Origin: Mycetocola manganoxydans
GTDB lineage: Bacteria > Actinomycetota > Actinomycetes > Actinomycetales > Microbacteriaceae
Assembly (NCBI RefSeq): GCF_003667545.1
Contig: NZ_RCUV01000006.1
Span: forward strand, 186,001-250,000
DNA length: 64,000 bases
Direction: 5' to 3'
A program made the translations under genes and the position numbers. Position 1 is the stretch's first letter. Every line of letters begins with the position of its first letter. This document shows, piece by piece, positions 24,784-32,544 of the stretch. The notes under the pieces were generated by a model. It saw only the letters and a program-made list of their open reading frames with translations, did no database searches and was not told the DNA's origin.

Positions 24784-26349
24784 ATGAGCCCGAGCGGTGC
24801 GGCACATCCCATACGGCTCGTCGGCGTCCTGCCCGCCTGGGTTCGGAGAATGGACGCGGCCGTCGGGCGCCGGATCAACGCGCGCCGCACGCATCCGCTG
24901 ATCGATCGCGGCTTCGTCCGGTTGTCACACTCGGCGGATCGCAGCGTGCTCTGGTTTACCGCGGCGGCGGTGCTGCTGATCCTCACCCGTCATCGGGCAG
25001 CGCTTCGCGGTGTGGCATCACTCACCGTCGCGAGTGGCATCGCGAATCTTGTCGGCAAACGACTCTTCGGCGGTGACAGGCCCATCCTCAAGGACATACC
25101 CGTTGGACGCAGGCTGGCCAGGCATCCGGAATCGGGGTCGTTCCCGTCCGGCCACTCCGCCAGCGCGGCAGCGTTCGCGACCGGGGTGGCGCTGGAGTTC
25201 CCATCGATCGGCGCCGTCAGCGCTCCGGTCGCGGGGGCAGTGGCGTACTCCCGGCTGCACACCGGCGCGCACTGGCTCTCGGACGTCCTCGGCGGAATCG
25301 CGATCGGAGGCGGTGTCGCCCTGCTGGGAAAGCTGCTGCTGCCGCTTCCACCTCGCCGGAAACCTCGCGAAGGCGGTACTGCGCTCGTGCTCCCCGCGTC
25401 GGCAGACGGCGAAGGGGTATTTCTTCTCGTGAACCCCGGCTCCGGTGCTGCCGTCGTTGCGCGCCAGGATCCCCTTCCCGTCCTCCGGGACCGTCTCCCT
25501 GCCGCCCGCATCCACCTCCTCACCGAGAATGACGACGTCGCCACAATCCTGTCCGATGCACTCGAGGGGGAGGACCCGCCCCGCGTCATCGGCGTGTGCG
25601 GCGGCGACGGAACCGTGTCGGCAGTCGCTCAGGTCGCCCGCACGGAGGCCCTGCCGCTACTGGTCGTGCCCGGCGGGACCTTCAACCACTTCGCGCGAAC
25701 GGCGGGAATCGAATCGGTCGACGACGCGATTGCCGCGCTCGAGGCGGGTGAAGGGCTCCTGGTCGATGTGGGTGAGCTCCGCCTCGGCGCGGACGGACCG
25801 GAAACGGTGCTCAACGCGGCATCCATCGGCATCTATCCGGACTTCGTCGCCGAGCGGGAAAAGCATCAGGGCACCTTCGGCAAATGGATCGCCGGGATCC
25901 TCGCGGCAATCCGGGTGTTGCGGAGAAGCGAGCCGGTCGAGGTCGTCGTCGACGGCCGGACGATCCGTGCGTGGTCGATCTTCGTCGGGATCAACCGCAA
26001 TCACGCGGTCATCCCGGCCCCGTTGCAGCGCCGCCGTCTCGACGACGGGCTCCTCGACATCCGGATTCTTCACGCTCGAAGTCGCCTTCACGCCGTCGCG
26101 TCGCTGTCGTTCGGCCGGAGAACCAGTGCGCTCGTGCGGCGCCTCCTGCCGGTGACGTCCGCGGTCGAGTCGTTCACGGCTCCCGAACTCGATGTCGCCG
26201 TCTCTCCTCGCGACGGGGAGGCCCCCAGCTTCGCCCACGATGGAGAAGTCGAACTCTCCGTCAGGGACCGCGGGATGCCACGGGGCGGCTACCTGTCGAC
26301 GTTACGGATCGTCGAGGATGGGCTCAGCATCTACGCACCGCACGGTTGA
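24784..26349 (+). CDS. PAP2 phosphatase / diacylglycerol-kinase-type lipid kinase fusion
   Basis: A 521-residue two-domain protein. Residues about 50-185 form a PAP2 lipid-phosphatase domain with membrane helices and the three-part signature: K92 to R99-P100 in GKRLFGGDRP, PSGHSASA with H124, and SRLHTGAHWLSD with R157 and H163. Residues about 210-510 form a diacylglycerol/sphingosine-kinase catalytic domain, with VNPGSG, the nucleotide loop GVCGGDGT (273-277) and VPGGTFNHFAR. One protein thus joins a phosphatase and a kinase acting on membrane lipids, perhaps linking undecaprenyl or phosphatidate dephosphorylation to rephosphorylation. Domains are clear; the coupled role is inferred. Confidence 0.9.
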   Translation: MSPSGAAHPIRLVGVLPAWVRRMDAAVGRRINARRTHPLIDRGFVRLSHSADRSVLWFTAAAVLLILTRHRAALRGVASLTVASGIANLVGKRLFGGDRPILKDIPVGRRLARHPESGSFPSGHSASAAAFATGVALEFPSIGAVSAPVAGAVAYSRLHTGAHWLSDVLGGIAIGGGVALLGKLLLPLPPRRKPREGGTALVLPASADGEGVFLLVNPGSGAAVVARQDPLPVLRDRLPAARIHLLTENDDVATILSDALEGEDPPRVIGVCGGDGTVSAVAQVARTEALPLLVVPGGTFNHFARTAGIESVDDAIAALEAGEGLLVDVGELRLGADGPETVLNAASIGIYPDFVAEREKHQGTFGKWIAGILAAIRVLRRSEPVEVVVDGRTIRAWSIFVGINRNHAVIPAPLQRRRLDDGLLDIRILHARSRLHAVASLSFGRRTSALVRRLLPVTSAVESFTAPELDVAVSPRDGEAPSFAHDGEVELSVRDRGMPRGGYLSTLRIVEDGLSIYAPHG

Positions 26350-26427
26350 CGCACGATACCCGCTGACCTGCCCCTCGAGTCAAGCGTGTTCGCGACCCGA
26401 GAACAGGGAACATTACCGAGTGCGGGT

Positions 26428-26436
26428 TGTTACACT
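26428..26436 (+). promoter_or_regulatory. Extended -10 promoter for the small-RNA candidate
   Basis: TGTTACACT (26428-26436) is an extended -10 element (TG-N-TANNNT). It predicts a start at about 26442-26443, where a long closing stem begins. No -35 hexamer is visible, which is usual for extended -10 promoters. Confidence 0.55.
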
Positions 26437-26442
26437 TGATCA

Positions 26443-26530
26443 GGCCGGGCCGCATAACCCCGGGCTCCAATTTTTGCCGCTGCGAGCGGCCTTCCGCCGA
26501 GAGGCGTTTTGCGGCCCGGTCCTTTTCTTT
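26443..26530 (+). ncRNA. Candidate structured small RNA with intrinsic terminator
   Basis: GGCCGGGCCGCA (26443-26454) pairs with TGCGGCCCGGTC (26510-26521), a stem of 10 Watson-Crick pairs plus a G-U and a further G-C. The enclosed sequence holds two hairpins: GCCGCT-GCG-AGCGGC (26476-26490) and CGCC-GAGA-GGCG (26495-26506, a GNRA loop). The outer stem is followed by CCTTTTCTTTT, a terminator-like U tract. An extended -10 box sits just upstream. It lies in the 358-base gap between the lipid kinase fusion and the cupredoxin. It does not match the conserved core of SRP RNA, and I could not place it in a known class. It could alternatively be an elaborate terminator of the upstream gene. Confidence 0.5.
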
Positions 26531-26707
26531 TAACGCATCTTCTTCTCACGCGTCGACCAGCGACTGTGCTGACGTGCGCCGCCGCCTCCCTCCCGCCCGC
26601 GGGCACGCTGGCTTTCTCGGACGGGAACCCCGACGGCGAAGTCTGGCAGTTGGCTGTGACCGGCAATCCCGGGCAAACCATGTGCGGCTCGGCGCCGAAT
26701 CGTTTGC
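26531..26707 (+). other. Leader region of the cupredoxin gene
   Basis: Remainder of the long gene-free gap. No open frame of convincing composition is present. CGAATC at 26696-26701 lies six bases before the cupredoxin ATG, the same spacing as -10 boxes elsewhere in the window. It is not a primary-sigma hexamer, so an alternative sigma factor (perhaps the one encoded at 27996) may read it. GGGAAC occurs at 26624-26629 but is too far away to form a pair. Nothing firmer is visible. Confidence 0.25.
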
Positions 26708-27157
26708 ATGACCTCACAGATTCGGTATCGAACACGGCTCGCCCTCCCGGCGGCGCTCGTGTTGTCGTTGGGGATGTTCGGCCTTACCGGCTGCGCATCC
26801 GGCGACCCCGTCACTGCAGGGTCCAGCCCGTCGGCGAGCTCTGAAGAGCCTGCCGAGGGCGACGTCACCCTGGTGTCCCTGAACTTCATGCCGGAAACCA
26901 TCACGGTTTCGGTCGGAGAAACGGTCACCTGGTTCAACGGAGAGTCGATCACGCACACGATCACGAGCGGCACCTTCTCCGATGTCGACGAGACCACCGG
27001 GCTTCGCGGAAGCGACGCCGCTGATGGTCTCTTCGACGAAGAGCTCGGCGAGAAAGGTGGAACGTTCTCGTTCACCTTCGACACCGCCGGGACCTACCCA
27101 TACTTCTGCGACATCCACTCCGGCATGAACGCCACCGTGGTCGTTGACGAAGGATGA
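26708..27157 (+). CDS. Plastocyanin/azurin-like cupredoxin lipoprotein
   Basis: A 149-residue secreted lipoprotein. Signal peptide residues about 8-26 end in the lipobox LTGC (cysteine near 28), followed by a serine- and glutamate-rich linker. A single cupredoxin domain covers about residues 50-147. Type I copper ligands can be seen: the histidine in ESITHTITSG, then Cys in TYPYFCDIH with its following His, and the methionine in HSGMNATVVVDEG. It should bind one copper ion on the outer face of the membrane and may carry electrons or buffer copper. It is followed 73 bases later by another lipoprotein and then a sigma/anti-sigma pair. Confidence 0.87.
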   Translation: MTSQIRYRTRLALPAALVLSLGMFGLTGCASGDPVTAGSSPSASSEEPAEGDVTLVSLNFMPETITVSVGETVTWFNGESITHTITSGTFSDVDETTGLRGSDAADGLFDEELGEKGGTFSFTFDTAGTYPYFCDIHSGMNATVVVDEG

Positions 27158-27230
27158 TCGCCGACGTCGGTGATCGTACCAACCCCTGTCACATCCGCCC
27201 TCACCCGGGCACCTTCCAAGGAGAATCCTC

Positions 27231-27914
27231 ATGAAAAAGGCAACACCCCTCGTCGGCGCAGCACTCGCCGCAGCCCTGCTTCTCTCCGGCTGCAGCATGG
27301 GAGCTGCGAACGAATCCATGTCCACAGACGACAGCTCTGCGTCGTCCAGCACTGAGATGGTGGACACGGTCAACAGCGACGGTGCAGGCCTCCGCGCAAC
27401 ACTCACCGCGCAGTTCAGCGACCACGTGTACCTCGCCGGTGCAGCCATCCACGCAGCGCTCGCCGCCGGTGGAGACCTGACCGAGGCCAAGACCGCCGGA
27501 GCCGTTGCCGCGCTCGACGCGAACTCCGTCGACATCGCCGCGTCCGTCGGATCGGTCTACCCGGATGCCGAGGAGCCCTTCCTCGAGTCATGGCGTGAGC
27601 ACATCGGCTTCTTCGTCGACTACACGCTCGGCGAAGCCACCGGTGACCAGGCGAAGTCGGACGCCGCAGTGGCGAGCCTGACCGAGTACGCTGCCACCTT
27701 CGGCGAACTGCTGAACTCGGTTGTCCCGACCCTCCCGGCTGACGCCGTGGAAGAGGAACTGAAGATGCACGCGACGACGCTGATCGCAGCGATCGACGCC
27801 GACATCGCCGGTGACCCCGAGTACTACACCCTCCTCAAGGACGCTGCGGGCCACATGCCGATGACGGCAACCGCCATCGCCGGCGCCATCGCTGAGGACC
27901 AGGAAATCCAGTAA
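27231..27914 (+). CDS. Putative lipoprotein of unknown function
   Basis: A 227-residue exported protein. A short signal peptide ends in the lipobox LLSGC (cysteine near residue 22), then a serine-rich linker (about 24-45), then an all-helical acidic domain to the end. That domain seems built of repeated helical pieces with a histidine in each: FSDHVYLAGAAIHAAL, WREHIGFFVDYTLG, MHATTLIAAIDADI and AAGHMPMTATAIA. The spacing suggests a bundle that could bind metal or heme, but this is only suggested by the histidines. Strong AAGGAG site seven bases before the ATG. It sits between a cupredoxin and a sigma factor. I do not recognise a named family. Confidence 0.8.
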   Translation: MKKATPLVGAALAAALLLSGCSMGAANESMSTDDSSASSSTEMVDTVNSDGAGLRATLTAQFSDHVYLAGAAIHAALAAGGDLTEAKTAGAVAALDANSVDIAASVGSVYPDAEEPFLESWREHIGFFVDYTLGEATGDQAKSDAAVASLTEYAATFGELLNSVVPTLPADAVEEELKMHATTLIAAIDADIAGDPEYYTLLKDAAGHMPMTATAIAGAIAEDQEIQ

Positions 27915-27926
27915 CATCCTTCGTTC

Positions 27927-27964
27927 TCGGGCGGGCGACGGTATCACATCCGTCGCCCGCCCGA
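27927..27964 (+). terminator. Strong hairpin after the lipoprotein gene
   Basis: TCGGGCGGGCGACGG (27927-27941) and its exact complement (27950-27964) form a perfect 15-pair stem with an eight-base loop, 12 bases after the stop codon. No U tract follows. It probably ends or protects the lipoprotein mRNA and separates it from the sigma-factor gene 31 bases downstream. Confidence 0.65.
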
Positions 27965-27995
27965 GCGGCGTCACCCGAATGGCGGTGAACCTGAC

Positions 27996-28592
27996 ATGCT
28001 AGTTCTCGTGGAAAACGCACCAGGTACCGAGAGCAACGTCGTGGCTCCCGGCGACCTTGATTCCCTGCTCGGGCAGATTGCCGCCGGCAGCCAGCAGGCG
28101 TTCGCGTCGCTGTATGACACCGTAGCTCCCCGGGTTCTCGGACTGATCCGCAGGGTCCTCGTCGATCACGCCCAGTCCGAAGAAGTCGCGCAGGAAGTTT
28201 TTCTCGAGATCTGGCAAAACGCGACACGGTTTGAGTCTGGCAGGGGAGCAGCGTCCTCCTGGATCATGACCATCGCCCACCGCCGGGCAATCGACAGGGT
28301 TCGCGCCTCACAGGCTGGCCGCGACCGTGACGTGAAAATCGGCATCCGCGATTTCCCCGATGCTTTCGACCAGGTCGCCGAGTCGGCGGAGATCTCGATC
28401 GAACACGAACGAGTCAGCCGGGCAATGACGGCCCTGACCGAAATTCAGCGACAAGCTGTGTCACTGGCCTACTACGGCGGATACAGTCAAAGTGAGGTCG
28501 CGGAGATTCTCTCCGTTCCCCTCGGAACCGTGAAAACCCGTCTGCGCGACGGGATGATGAAACTACGAGACGAAATGGGGGTGGCATCATGA
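27996..28592 (+). CDS. sigK: ECF-type RNA polymerase sigma factor (SigK-like)
   Basis: A 198-residue extracytoplasmic-function sigma factor. Region 2 (about 38-105) contains EEVAQEVFLEIWQNATRFE and SWIMTIAHRRAIDRVR, which contact the -10 box and core enzyme. Region 4 (about 140-190) contains LTEIQRQAVSLAYYGGYSQSEVAEILSVPLGTVKTRLR, here split only by my reading, with the helix that reads the -35 box. Its last codons overlap a membrane anti-sigma gene (four bases), the mycobacterial sigK-rskA arrangement. ATG 27996 lacks a strong ribosome site; GTG 28008 is an alternative. Likely targets are the neighbouring exported copper and lipoprotein genes. Confidence 0.88.
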   Translation: MLVLVENAPGTESNVVAPGDLDSLLGQIAAGSQQAFASLYDTVAPRVLGLIRRVLVDHAQSEEVAQEVFLEIWQNATRFESGRGAASSWIMTIAHRRAIDRVRASQAGRDRDVKIGIRDFPDAFDQVAESAEISIEHERVSRAMTALTEIQRQAVSLAYYGGYSQSEVAEILSVPLGTVKTRLRDGMMKLRDEMGVAS

Positions 28593-29494
28593 CCGAGAAC
28601 CGAAACCCGTCCGAACTCGCCGGAGCGTACGCCCTCAACGCGTTGAGCTCCGAGGATCGCGCCGAATACGAGCGCTACCTGGCGACATCCCGAGAAGCAC
28701 GCCTCGAGGCGGACAGCCTCGAAAACACGGCAGCCGCTCTCGCCCTCGACACGCCGCCCGTTCAGCCGTCGGCAGCTCTGCGTGCCAGCGTGCTCGCGGC
28801 GATCGCATCGACCCCTCAGCTTCCCCGTGATGACGCACAGAAGTCGGATGCCGTCGGCGAGGCACCAGCCACGCCTCGCGCCGCTCTCGCCTCGAATCGC
28901 GGGCAGCAGGAACAACCCGTGCGACCGATGGCCGTCCCATCGAGCGCACCGGATAGAACTCCGACCACCAAGGCATCGATGCCGACGTCGACCAAGGCGC
29001 AGCGCAAGGCGAGCAGGCGCTGGTACACCCAGCCGCTCGCCGCTGCGGTCGCCGCCGTCGCCCTCGTCGTGACCCTGCTCGGAGTCAATGGCATCACGAC
29101 GGCGTTGAACAACGGCAACGGTCTGCCCCAGGCGCTGCAGCTCGCGCAGATCAATGCCCAGCCGGACGCCCAGCGTGAGACGGTCAAGCTTACGAACATC
29201 AACGACGGCGAGCAGGTTGTCGCCACCCTCGTCTGGTCCGGGCGGCTCGGCCAGTCCGTACTCCTGGTCGACGGTCTCGCTTCGCTCACCGAAGAGCAGA
29301 CCTACGAGCTCTGGTACATCCGCGACGACGGCCCGATCTCGGCCGGGACCTTCAACACCACCGGATCAGGCGACAGCTGGCGTGTCCTCGACGGAACGAT
29401 GGGCGAGGGCGACGCCGTCGGTGTGACCGTCGAACCGGCTGGCGGTTCTGAACAGCCGACGACCGATCCGCTTCTTGTGATCCCAACGGCTTAG
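28589..29494 (+). CDS. rskA: RskA-type membrane anti-sigma factor
   Basis: A 301-residue regulator that holds the SigK-like factor at the membrane. The N-terminal cytoplasmic part (about 1-75) has ELAGAYALNALSSEDRAEYE and further helices typical of the anti-sigma domain. A long linker precedes one membrane helix (about residues 147-170, AAAVAAVALVVTLLGVNGI). The extracytoplasmic RskA domain (about 180-300) contains WSGRLGQSVLLVDGLASL and TYELWYIRDDGPISAGTFN, the usual signature. The four-base overlap with the sigma gene ensures balanced synthesis. Activation by stepwise proteolysis is known for the family but cannot be read here. Confidence 0.9.
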   Translation: MTENRNPSELAGAYALNALSSEDRAEYERYLATSREARLEADSLENTAAALALDTPPVQPSAALRASVLAAIASTPQLPRDDAQKSDAVGEAPATPRAALASNRGQQEQPVRPMAVPSSAPDRTPTTKASMPTSTKAQRKASRRWYTQPLAAAVAAVALVVTLLGVNGITTALNNGNGLPQALQLAQINAQPDAQRETVKLTNINDGEQVVATLVWSGRLGQSVLLVDGLASLTEEQTYELWYIRDDGPISAGTFNTTGSGDSWRVLDGTMGEGDAVGVTVEPAGGSEQPTTDPLLVIPTA

Positions 29495-29508
29495 CGCCTC
29501 CACGACAA

Positions 29509-29538
29509 AAGCAGGAGGAACGAGAGTTCCTCCTGCTT
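29509..29538. terminator. Bidirectional terminator between rskA and pstB
   Basis: AAGCAGGAGGAAC (29509-29521) pairs perfectly with GTTCCTCCTGCTT (29526-29538) over a GAGA loop. The A-rich left flank and TCTT right flank suit termination in both directions between these convergent genes. Confidence 0.85.
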
Positions 29539-29572
29539 CTTGCTGTCCGGCCCGCGGACCGGCCAGCGAATG

Positions 29573-30352
29573 TTATCCGAAGCGGCCCGAAACGTAGTCC
29601 TCCGTCGCCTGCACGGTGGGCTGGGTGAAGATGGTGTCCGTGTCGTTGTACTCGATGAGCTTGCCCGGCTTGCCGGTACCGGCGATGTTGAAGAACGCCG
29701 TGCGGTCGGACACCCGTGACGCCTGCTGCATGTTGTGAGTCACGATGACGATCGTGTACTCGCTCTTGAGCTCCTCGATGAGGTCCTCGATCGCGAGGGT
29801 GGAGATCGGGTCAAGCGCCGAACATGGCTCATCCATCAACAGGATGTCCGGTGAGACGGCGATCGCCCTCGCGATACAGAGGCGCTGCTGCTGGCCGCCG
29901 GAGAGGCTGGAACCCGGCTTGTCGAGGCGATCCTTGACCTCGTTCCAGAGGTTTGCGCCCCGGAGCGACTTCTCGGCGAGATCGTCAGCGGCCGACTTCG
30001 AGATCCGGCGGTTGTTGAGCGTGACACCGGCGAGCACGTTCTCGCGGATCGACATCGTCGGGAACGGGTTGGGCCGCTGGAACACCATGCCGATGTTGCG
30101 GCGAACGAGGACCGGGTCGACACCGGCACCGTAGAGGTTGTCACCGTCGATGAGCACTTCGCCCTCGACCCTGGCACCGGGGATGACCTCGTGCATGCGG
30201 TTCAGCGTGCGGAGGAATGTGGACTTGCCACACCCTGATGGGCCGATGAACGCGGTGACGCTGCGTGGCTCGATGGTGAGCGAGACATCCTCGACGGCAA
30301 GGAACTTGCTGTAGTAGACGTTGAGATCTTTGACTTCGATGCGCTTGGACAT
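29573..30352 (-). CDS. pstB: Phosphate ABC transporter ATP-binding protein
   Basis: A 259-residue ATPase that drives high-affinity phosphate import through PstCA. Walker A is GPSGCGKST (about residues 36-44), the Q-loop region is [12 protein letters not shown], the ABC signature is [14 protein letters not shown], Walker B is [13 protein letters not shown], and the switch histidine is in [11 protein letters not shown] 30352 follows an AAAGGA site; a longer upstream reading is an overlap shadow of pstA. Last gene of pstSCAB, 14 bases after pstA. Confidence 0.96.
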   Translation of the reverse strand: MSKRIEVKDLNVYYSKFLAVEDVSLTIEPRSVTAFIGPSGCGKSTFLRTLNRMHEVIPGARVEGEVLIDGDNLYGAGVDPVLVRRNIGMVFQRPNPFPTMSIRENVLAGVTLNNRRISKSAADDLAEKSLRGANLWNEVKDRLDKPGSSLSGGQQQRLCIARAIAVSPDILLMDEPCSALDPISTLAIEDLIEELKSEYTIVIVTHNMQQASRVSDRTAFFNIAGTGKPGKLIEYNDTDTIFTQPTVQATEDYVSGRFG

Positions 30353-30366
30353 TTTTTCCTTTGGAG

Positions 30367-31485
30367 CTAGCGGCCCAGTTTGGGCGAGAAGAGCCTGGCG
30401 ACGATCCGGGCGATGAGGTTGAGCGCCATCACGATGAGGATGAGGGCGAGGGCCGCTGCCCACGCCCGGTCGAGATACGCCTGGGCGTCGGTTCCCTGGC
30501 TGACGTACGAGCTGTAGACGAAGACAGGCAGGCTCTGCATCCGACCCTCGAACGGGTTGTAGTTCATGTTCTGGGTGAAGCCGGCAGCGACGAGGAGCGG
30601 AGCGGTCTCACCGATGACACGGGCGATCGCGAGCATCACACCGGTCGTAATCCCGGCGAGTGACGTGGGAAGCACAACCTTGAGAATTGTCAGCCACTTG
30701 GGAACACCGAGGGCGAACGCCGCTTCGCGCAGTTCGTTGGGAACGAGCCGCAGCATCTCTTCGCTCGAGCGGACGACGACGGGGATCATCAGCACACTGA
30801 GCGCGACGGCGCCCGCCACCCCGAGCCTGACGCCGGGACCGAAGACGAGGCTGAACAGCGCGTAGGCGAACAGGCCGGCGACGATCGAGGGGATGCCGGT
30901 CATGACGTCGACGAAGAACGTGATCGCCCTGGCGAGGGCGCCGCGACCGTATTCGACCAGGTAGATCGAGGTGAGCAGTCCGACCGGCACCGAGATGACG
31001 GTGGCGATCCCGGTCATGATGAGGGTTCCGACGATCGCGTGAAGAACTCCACCACCCTGGCCGACGACGTTCCGCATCGACTCAGAGAACAACTGAAGAT
31101 CGAAACGTTCAGTTCCCCTCGACAGAACCGTGATGAAGAGGGAGATCAGCGGTGCGAGCGCGATGATGAACGCGCTCGAGACGAGAGTCGTGACCAGACG
31201 GTCCTTCGCCTTGCGGATCCCCTCGACGAGAAGAGCGGTGACATAGATGAGGATCCCGTTGAGGACACCGGTCAGAACGATGGCGCCGGCGACGTTGAAG
31301 TCGCCTCCAGACGCGGCCTGGAACAGTGCGAACACGGCCAGGCTGATGATGAGGGATACCCCGAGGATCGCCCAGGGAACCCAGCGGCCGAGCCGACCGC
31401 TCGCGTACACGTTCGACATCTGGCCCCGGGGAGGAGGGGTGGGGGAGCTCAGGCGCACCGCGGGAGCTGCTGTTGTCTGTGCCAT
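30367..31485 (-). CDS. pstA: Phosphate ABC transporter permease PstA
   Basis: A 372-residue membrane permease of the phosphate importer. A cytoplasmic N-terminus of about 40 residues precedes helices at about 37-58 and 66-85. The usual PstA core with four to five further helices follows. The permease motif that docks on PstB is visible as [24 protein letters not shown] 31485 is fixed by the one-base overlap with the pstC stop (TAATG). An in-frame run continuing upstream for 335 more residues is a non-coding shadow of pstC. The first two helices before the typical start make it longer than Escherichia coli PstA (296). Confidence 0.93.
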   Translation of the reverse strand: MAQTTAAPAVRLSSPTPPPRGQMSNVYASGRLGRWVPWAILGVSLIISLAVFALFQAASGGDFNVAGAIVLTGVLNGILIYVTALLVEGIRKAKDRLVTTLVSSAFIIALAPLISLFITVLSRGTERFDLQLFSESMRNVVGQGGGVLHAIVGTLIMTGIATVISVPVGLLTSIYLVEYGRGALARAITFFVDVMTGIPSIVAGLFAYALFSLVFGPGVRLGVAGAVALSVLMIPVVVRSSEEMLRLVPNELREAAFALGVPKWLTILKVVLPTSLAGITTGVMLAIARVIGETAPLLVAAGFTQNMNYNPFEGRMQSLPVFVYSSYVSQGTDAQAYLDRAWAAALALILIVMALNLIARIVARLFSPKLGR

Positions 31486-32444
31486 TAGTTCGCTCCGGAG
31501 AATTCTTTGCGGCGGCTGATGATGTACCGCGCGAGGGCGTTGATGACAAGAGTGATCGCGAAGAGCATGAGGCCGGTGGCGATGAGCAGGTTGACGTTGA
31601 GGCCGTATGCCTCGGGGAAGCTCAGCGCGATGTTCGCGGCGATCGTGCTCGGGTTCGAGGAGGTCAGCAGCGCGACGGTGATCGCACCGGACGACGAGAG
31701 CACCATGGCGACAGCCATCGTCTCGCCGAGCGCCCGGCCAAGGCCGAGCATGGCCGCCGAGATGATGCCGGCGCGACCGAACGGCAGAACGGCGATGCGG
31801 ATCATCTCCCACCGGGTTGCCCCGAGAGCGAGCGCGGCCTCCTCGTGGAGGACCGGGGTCTGAAGGAAGATCTCGCGGCACAGAGCGGTGATGATCGGCA
31901 GGATCATGACGGCCAGGACGACGGATGCCGTGAGGATGGTGCGGCCGGTGCCTGAGGCCTGCCCGGAGAACAGCGGGAACCAGCCGAGGTTCTCGGTCAG
32001 CCAGCTGTAGAACGGCTGGACCGCTGGCGCCAGAGTGTTGGCACCCCACAACCCGAAGACGACGGAGGGCACCGCGGCGAGAAGATCGATGACGTAGCCG
32101 AGACCCTGCGCCAGTCTCCGGGGTGCGTAGTGCGAGATGAAGAGCGCGATGCCGATCGCGACGGGGACGGCCATGACGAGGGCGATGGCGGCAGACCAGA
32201 CGGTGCCGAAGACCAGGGGCCAGACATACGACCAGAAGTTCTGCCCGGAGAGGATCGAGATGTCGTTCGGGTCTGTGGTGACGGCGGGGATGCTCTGCAT
32301 CACCAGGAACGCGGCGACGGCGGCGAGGGTGGCGAGGATCAGGCTTCCCGCGGTGAGTGCCGCGCCCGAGAATACCCGGTCGGCGAGCCGCTGGACCGGC
32401 TTCGGGTGGGCATTTGGCGCCTGGGCGACCGCTGGCGTCGACAT
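31485..32444 (-). CDS. pstC: Phosphate ABC transporter permease PstC
   Basis: A 319-residue membrane permease that pairs with PstA. It has six predicted helices, the first at about residues 27-50. The EAA-type loop EEAALALGATRWEMIRIAVLPFGRAG contacts PstB. The conserved AAVPSVVFGLWG-like region is present. Start ATG 32444 is chosen for an AGGAG upstream, though its 11-base spacing is long. It follows pstS after a strong stem-loop (32501-32535) that probably reduces permease synthesis relative to the binding protein. Confidence 0.94.
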   Translation of the reverse strand: MSTPAVAQAPNAHPKPVQRLADRVFSGAALTAGSLILATLAAVAAFLVMQSIPAVTTDPNDISILSGQNFWSYVWPLVFGTVWSAAIALVMAVPVAIGIALFISHYAPRRLAQGLGYVIDLLAAVPSVVFGLWGANTLAPAVQPFYSWLTENLGWFPLFSGQASGTGRTILTASVVLAVMILPIITALCREIFLQTPVLHEEAALALGATRWEMIRIAVLPFGRAGIISAAMLGLGRALGETMAVAMVLSSSGAITVALLTSSNPSTIAANIALSFPEAYGLNVNLLIATGLMLFAITLVINALARYIISRRKEFSGAN

Positions 32445-32500
32445 CTGCTGGTGTGCTCCTGTGGGGATGGGGGAGTTGCGGCAGGTGCCGCAACCGTGGC

Positions 32501-32535
32501 GACTCCGGTTGCGCCTGACGGGCGCAACCGGAGTC
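32501..32535 (-). terminator. Stem-loop between pstS and pstC (attenuator or mRNA-processing hairpin)
   Basis: GACTCCGGTTGCGCC (32501-32515) and its exact complement (32521-32535) form a perfect 15-pair stem with a five-base loop, ten bases after the pstS stop. No U tract follows. Such intercistronic hairpins protect the 3' end of binding-protein mRNAs, giving more PstS than PstCAB. Confidence 0.75.
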
Positions 32536-32544
32536 TCCTGGGTG

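Noticed and set aside
26443-26530. SRP (4.5S) RNA or 6S RNA
   Set aside because: The conserved SRP apical loop is absent and the size and long central bubble of 6S RNA are not seen.
27947-27980. CATCC and CGAAT upstream of the sigma-factor gene as a SigK-type promoter
   Set aside because: The spacing is 24 bases, too long for -35/-10, and the CATCC lies in the loop/stem of a hairpin.
30367-32493. A 708-codon open frame on the minus strand across pstA and pstC
   Set aside because: Only the first-position part from 31485 down encodes PstA; the rest is an arginine- and histidine-rich shadow of pstC in another frame.
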